From assembly GCF_016031635.1 (NCBI RefSeq), contig NZ_JACEGD010000004.1:186001-250000 (forward strand): a stretch of DNA of 64,000 bases, read 5' to 3'. The first letter of the stretch is position 1, and each line of letters begins with the position of its first letter. Made by a program: the position numbers and the translations under genes. A model generated the notes under the pieces. The model made no database searches and was not told where the DNA came from. It saw only the letters and a list, made by a program, of their open reading frames with translations. This stretch comes from Bradyrhizobium diversitatis. Lineage in GTDB: Bacteria; Pseudomonadota; Alphaproteobacteria; Rhizobiales; Xanthobacteraceae. Of the stretch, positions 61,040-64,000 are shown piece after piece.

Positions 61040-64000
61040 TCAACGCAAGCCGCCATCGCCGATGATGGTGTAGGGCGCCCAGAATAGCGGATGCGCATAG
61101 GCAAACTCGGTCTTGCCTTCGCTGTTGAGGTAGCCCGGACCATCGACGAGGGCCATCGCCGCCTGCCGCAGCGCTTCACTGCGCGACAGCTTGGGATCGT
61201 CGGCCTGACGCTTGAACAGGTCGGTCACCAATTGCCGCGCCGACTGTGAATGGACCGACCAGTTCGTCACCAGCAGCGCCCGCGTTCCGGCGTAGAAGAA
61301 TGCGCGCCCAAGCCCCGATGCCGCCTCCGCTCCTGCTCCGGCACCAGCGCCGGTGTTGCAGGCCGACAGGATGACCCAGTCCGCATCCAGCTTGAGGCCC
61401 AGGATCTCCTCCATGGTCAGGAGGCCGTCGCCGCCCTCACCCGTCACCGCCGGCGACGACAAAGCGAGCGCCGGCTGCGTCAGCCCGTTCAGCTCGCCCG
61501 GGACCAGTCCATGGGTCGCAAAGGCCAGGATCCTGAAGCCAGACAGATTCATCGTCTTCACCGCGCTCTCGGTCGCGCTCTTGCCGAGAAACAGCACCTT
61601 GGAGGGGTCCGCCTGCAAGGCGAGCGCGATCGATTTCAACTCGTCGGCGGTATCGGGCAGACGGGGCAGGAGGCCGAGCTCGGCGCTGTCGACGCCTTCC
61701 AGCTTGGGACTGTTGCGCCGCTTCAGCGGGCCGCCGCGGGTGATGTTGCCGCCGGCGTCGGCGACCTGAATCTTCTCGCCTCCGCCTTCCGCCTCGACCT
61801 GCTGCTCGCTGTTGAAATAGGGATCGCCAAAGGCCACGAGGTCGCCGCGGCCGGGCTTGCCCGGCGGCAATTGCCGCAGCGTGCGCAGCGCCGCCGCCGA
61901 AGGCACCGTCGACACGGCATGGGTTCGCGCCAGCCACGGCACATTGCGATAACCGATGAAGAGCGGGTCCTCGTCGGCAGACACTTCCGCCGGCGCCGTC
62001 GGCAACAGGGACAGCGGCAACAATCCCAGCGCGCCGTTGGTCACGACGATCACGTTCCTGGCCGGCTTCCAGCCGCTCTCGACCGGCTTGAGCAGCAGTT
62101 CGTAGAGCTCGTGGCCGAGTTTGAGGTCGAAGGGCGGAATGTCGGAGATCATCGCAGCTTGCGGCTCGAGCGCTTCGCGCAGCTTGCGGATCTTCGTCTC
62201 GATGTCGCCGATCCTGGCCTGGACGGCGGCGAACGCCACCGGCCCGGACTTCGGCACGGCCCAGACGAAACTGCCGTTCTGGCCGAAATAGAACGACAGC
62301 ATGGCCTCATCGTCGGCCAGCGTGGCGCGGATCTCGGCGACGCTCGGCGGCCTGGGCGAAACGAGATCGGCGTAAATCGGAAACTTCTGCTTGATCTCCT
62401 GGCGCGCCTTGTCGCGCTGCCCGCGCAAGGCGCCAATCGAAGCCTGGATTTGCGCAACGCCCTTCTCGTCCCGTTCCGCCGCGGGAAGCGCGAGCACGTT
62501 GTTGAGCGTGCCGAGCTGGGCATTGACCTGCTTGGTGAGGTCCTGCTCCTTGCGCACGAGCTCGGCAAGCGCAGGGTCCTTTGCCGCCGCACGCGCACTC
62601 GAAGCCGCCAGCGCCTGCTGCACCGAACGGCCGCGGACAGCATCAGCGAGGCCGAACGTCTCTTCGCCGACCTCCTTACCGGTTCCTACGGCCCTGGCAA
62701 GCAGCAGCAGATAGCTCTCCACGATGGTCTGCAGCCGCTGGCTGCGCGCGGCCACCACCGTCGTGTTCTCATCGTCGGCGTTTTCTCCGGCGCTCGCCAC
62801 CATGACCGGGATGGCAGCCTTGAACTCCCGGATGGCTTCCGCATCGCGGCGTGCGCGCATCAGTCCAACCGCCAGCGTGCCGCGCGCCGAGGCGGAGTCG
62901 AAATGATTCTCGCCGACCCGGGCGACCTGCTTCTTCACCAGCTGCTCGGCCGCGGCGATGCCTGCGTCCAACTGACCGGAGCCGTAAAGCGAGAGGATCC
63001 GGGACGGATTGAGTTCGAACACCTGACGGCGCTGCGGATCCCAGCCGGCCACGGCCTTGTCGATCCTCGCAAACATCTCGTTCGCTTCGGCGTTCTGGCG
63101 CCGAAGCGTCAGAATGCCGGCGAGCTGCGACAGCAATTGTACCGTCGTCTGCGAGTCCTCCGGCACACCCACGCTTTTGTTGATCTCGAGCGCCACACGA
63201 CCGAGCTTCTCGGCCTCCTCGTAACGGCCCTGATCGACCAGAATGCCCGCCAGCCCCATCACGAAACGCGGCGTGACGGGATTGTACTTGCCGGTGTCCT
63301 TCAGGCGCGAGAGCAGCGCGCGACGCGCGTCCGTCTCGGCCTCGGCGAGCCGGCCCTGCTTCGCCTTCATCCGCGCCTGGTTCAACACGGTGCCGTCGAT
63401 CGCCTGCTGCAGGAGTGTTTCCGCCGGCGCGTTGTCCGACTCCATGATCGCCTTCGTGCTTGCGCGCTTGCGCACCTCCGCATTGCGATACGCGGTCTCG
63501 GCGTCGGCAAACTGTCCGCGCGCCTCGAAAATCAGGGCGCGAGCCAGCTCCAGCTCGCCCTCCCAGCTCTGGCCGAACCTGGAATAGGCCGATCGCCAAT
63601 TGGGATGGCCACTGGTCCGGGCCTCCTGGATCGCGGTCTGGCTGCGACGCAGATAGGCTTCAGCCTGTGCGACGTCGCCCATCTGGATGAGAACGGCCGC
63701 GACCCCGCGGTTGGTGTTGAACTGCCATCCCTTGGCGCCCGGCATACTGGCCGCTTCGCGCAGAAGCCTCTGCATGATCTCGAGCGCGCGCTTCGGGTCC
63801 CCCGCCAGAGCGTGCTGCAGCGACTGAAGTTGCAACATCCGCGCCAGCAAATTCGGACTGACGGCGCCGCGCCCGACTTCCACGGCCTTGTCGGCGTCGG
63901 ACATCGCCTCGGCGAGCCGGCCGAGCTGCGCGCGCGCGTTGGCGCGATCGAAATAGAGCTCCGCGAGATCCTGACGGGATTCCTTGCCGGTCGGTGCGGC
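61040..64000 (-). CDS. TPR-CHAT (caspase-like) protein, N-terminus outside window
   Basis: The frame is open to base 64000, so the N-terminus is missing. The visible ~986 residues begin with TPR-like helical repeats (LAELYFDRANARAQLGRLAE and many others) and end in a CHAT domain of ~350 residues. The catalytic His is in AFATHGLVPGE (codon at 61511-61513) and the Cys in ILSACNTGAGA (codon at 61358-61360), about 51 residues apart as in caspase-like clan CD proteases. TPR-CHAT proteins act as proteases switched by partner binding. It heads the minus-strand cluster. Confidence 0.9.
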   Translation of the reverse strand, partial: AAPTGKESRQDLAELYFDRANARAQLGRLAEAMSDADKAVEVGRGAVSPNLLARMLQLQSLQHALAGDPKRALEIMQRLLREAASMPGAKGWQFNTNRGVAAVLIQMGDVAQAEAYLRRSQTAIQEARTSGHPNWRSAYSRFGQSWEGELELARALIFEARGQFADAETAYRNAEVRKRASTKAIMESDNAPAETLLQQAIDGTVLNQARMKAKQGRLAEAETDARRALLSRLKDTGKYNPVTPRFVMGLAGILVDQGRYEEAEKLGRVALEINKSVGVPEDSQTTVQLLSQLAGILTLRRQNAEANEMFARIDKAVAGWDPQRRQVFELNPSRILSLYGSGQLDAGIAAAEQLVKKQVARVGENHFDSASARGTLAVGLMRARRDAEAIREFKAAIPVMVASAGENADDENTTVVAARSQRLQTIVESYLLLLARAVGTGKEVGEETFGLADAVRGRSVQQALAASSARAAAKDPALAELVRKEQDLTKQVNAQLGTLNNVLALPAAERDEKGVAQIQASIGALRGQRDKARQEIKQKFPIYADLVSPRPPSVAEIRATLADDEAMLSFYFGQNGSFVWAVPKSGPVAFAAVQARIGDIETKIRKLREALEPQAAMISDIPPFDLKLGHELYELLLKPVESGWKPARNVIVVTNGALGLLPLSLLPTAPAEVSADEDPLFIGYRNVPWLARTHAVSTVPSAAALRTLRQLPPGKPGRGDLVAFGDPYFNSEQQVEAEGGGEKIQVADAGGNITRGGPLKRRNSPKLEGVDSAELGLLPRLPDTADELKSIALALQADPSKVLFLGKSATESAVKTMNLSGFRILAFATHGLVPGELNGLTQPALALSSPAVTGEGGDGLLTMEEILGLKLDADWVILSACNTGAGAGAGAEAASGLGRAFFYAGTRALLVTNWSVHSQSARQLVTDLFKRQADDPKLSRSEALRQAAMALVDGPGYLNSEGKTEFAYAHPLFWAPYTIIGDGGLR

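Noticed and set aside
1..64000. CRISPR arrays, tRNA/rRNA genes, insertion sequences and integrases
   Set aside because: No regularly spaced direct repeats, cloverleaf-like sequence, rRNA-like blocks or transposase/integrase frames were noticed by eye; small RNAs cannot be excluded.

Overview
The window is GC-rich, almost fully coding DNA that reads like an alphaproteobacterial chromosome of the Bradyrhizobium/Nitrobacteraceae type. This is inferred from gene content and order: cytochrome c maturation genes ccmI-ccmE-ccmF-ccmH (cycHJKL) upstream of degP, a FeuP/FeuQ-like two-component pair nearby, a bacterial Ku gene, many hypothetical proteins of bradyrhizobial character, and GC-rich palindromic intergenic repeats. 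I see no rRNA, tRNA, CRISPR array, insertion sequence or integrase.

Layout. 1-2.5 kb: end of an XRE-cupin regulator, a protein built of GGNDT repeats, and a decayed alpha/beta hydrolase. 2.5-15 kb, minus strand: feuPQ-like pair, a conserved hypothetical, ccmI-E-F-H, a chemoreceptor, degP and a response regulator with no visible kinase partner. 15-21.6 kb: small membrane protein, Ku, a Flp pilin, and a translationally coupled operon of a thymidine phosphorylase-family enzyme, a PRPP synthetase-like protein and a metallo-beta-lactamase/beta-CASP nuclease. 21.6-22.7 kb is repeat-rich and has no convincing gene. 22.7-30.4 kb: a Tat-exported molybdenum hydroxylase (two subunits) with a dihaem cytochrome c, an AraC regulator, an aldo/keto reductase, a VOC protein and an ABM-type monooxygenase. 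30.5-43.9 kb: a winged-helix/STAND/TPR regulator, a ThDP enzyme, a triple-GAF histidine kinase, a DHA2 exporter, a YcgN-like protein, and PBP1A followed by DUF1214 and DUF1254 proteins. 44-46.4 kb: an ABC substrate-binding protein and a GFA protein.

46.4-54 kb is a seven-gene minus-strand copper/silver-type island: a Met/Cys-rich exported protein, a FixH/YtkA-like protein, CusB-like adaptor, CusA-like RND pump, methyltransferase, DUF411 protein and CpxP/Spy-like protein. 54-59.6 kb is an arsenic island: MFS exporter, flavoprotein with a Cys-rich tail, two divergent ArsR repressors, a phosphatase-fold arsenate reductase, Acr3 and a glutaredoxin-dependent arsenate reductase. 59.6-64 kb is a tight minus-strand cluster of two zinc-ribbon proteins, a small exported protein and a large TPR-CHAT (caspase-like) protein that runs off the window.

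How it fits together. Near-perfect or perfect FNR/FixK-type palindromes stand in front of the ccm operon and the copper island, each with a plausible -10 at class II spacing, and a weaker one stands before the phosphorylase operon. This suggests one oxygen-responsive (FixK-like) regulator ties cytochrome c assembly, copper handling and perhaps nucleotide salvage to micro-oxic growth. The arsenic genes carry a shared ArsR-type operator. The TPR-CHAT cluster is the best candidate for an uncharacterised system.
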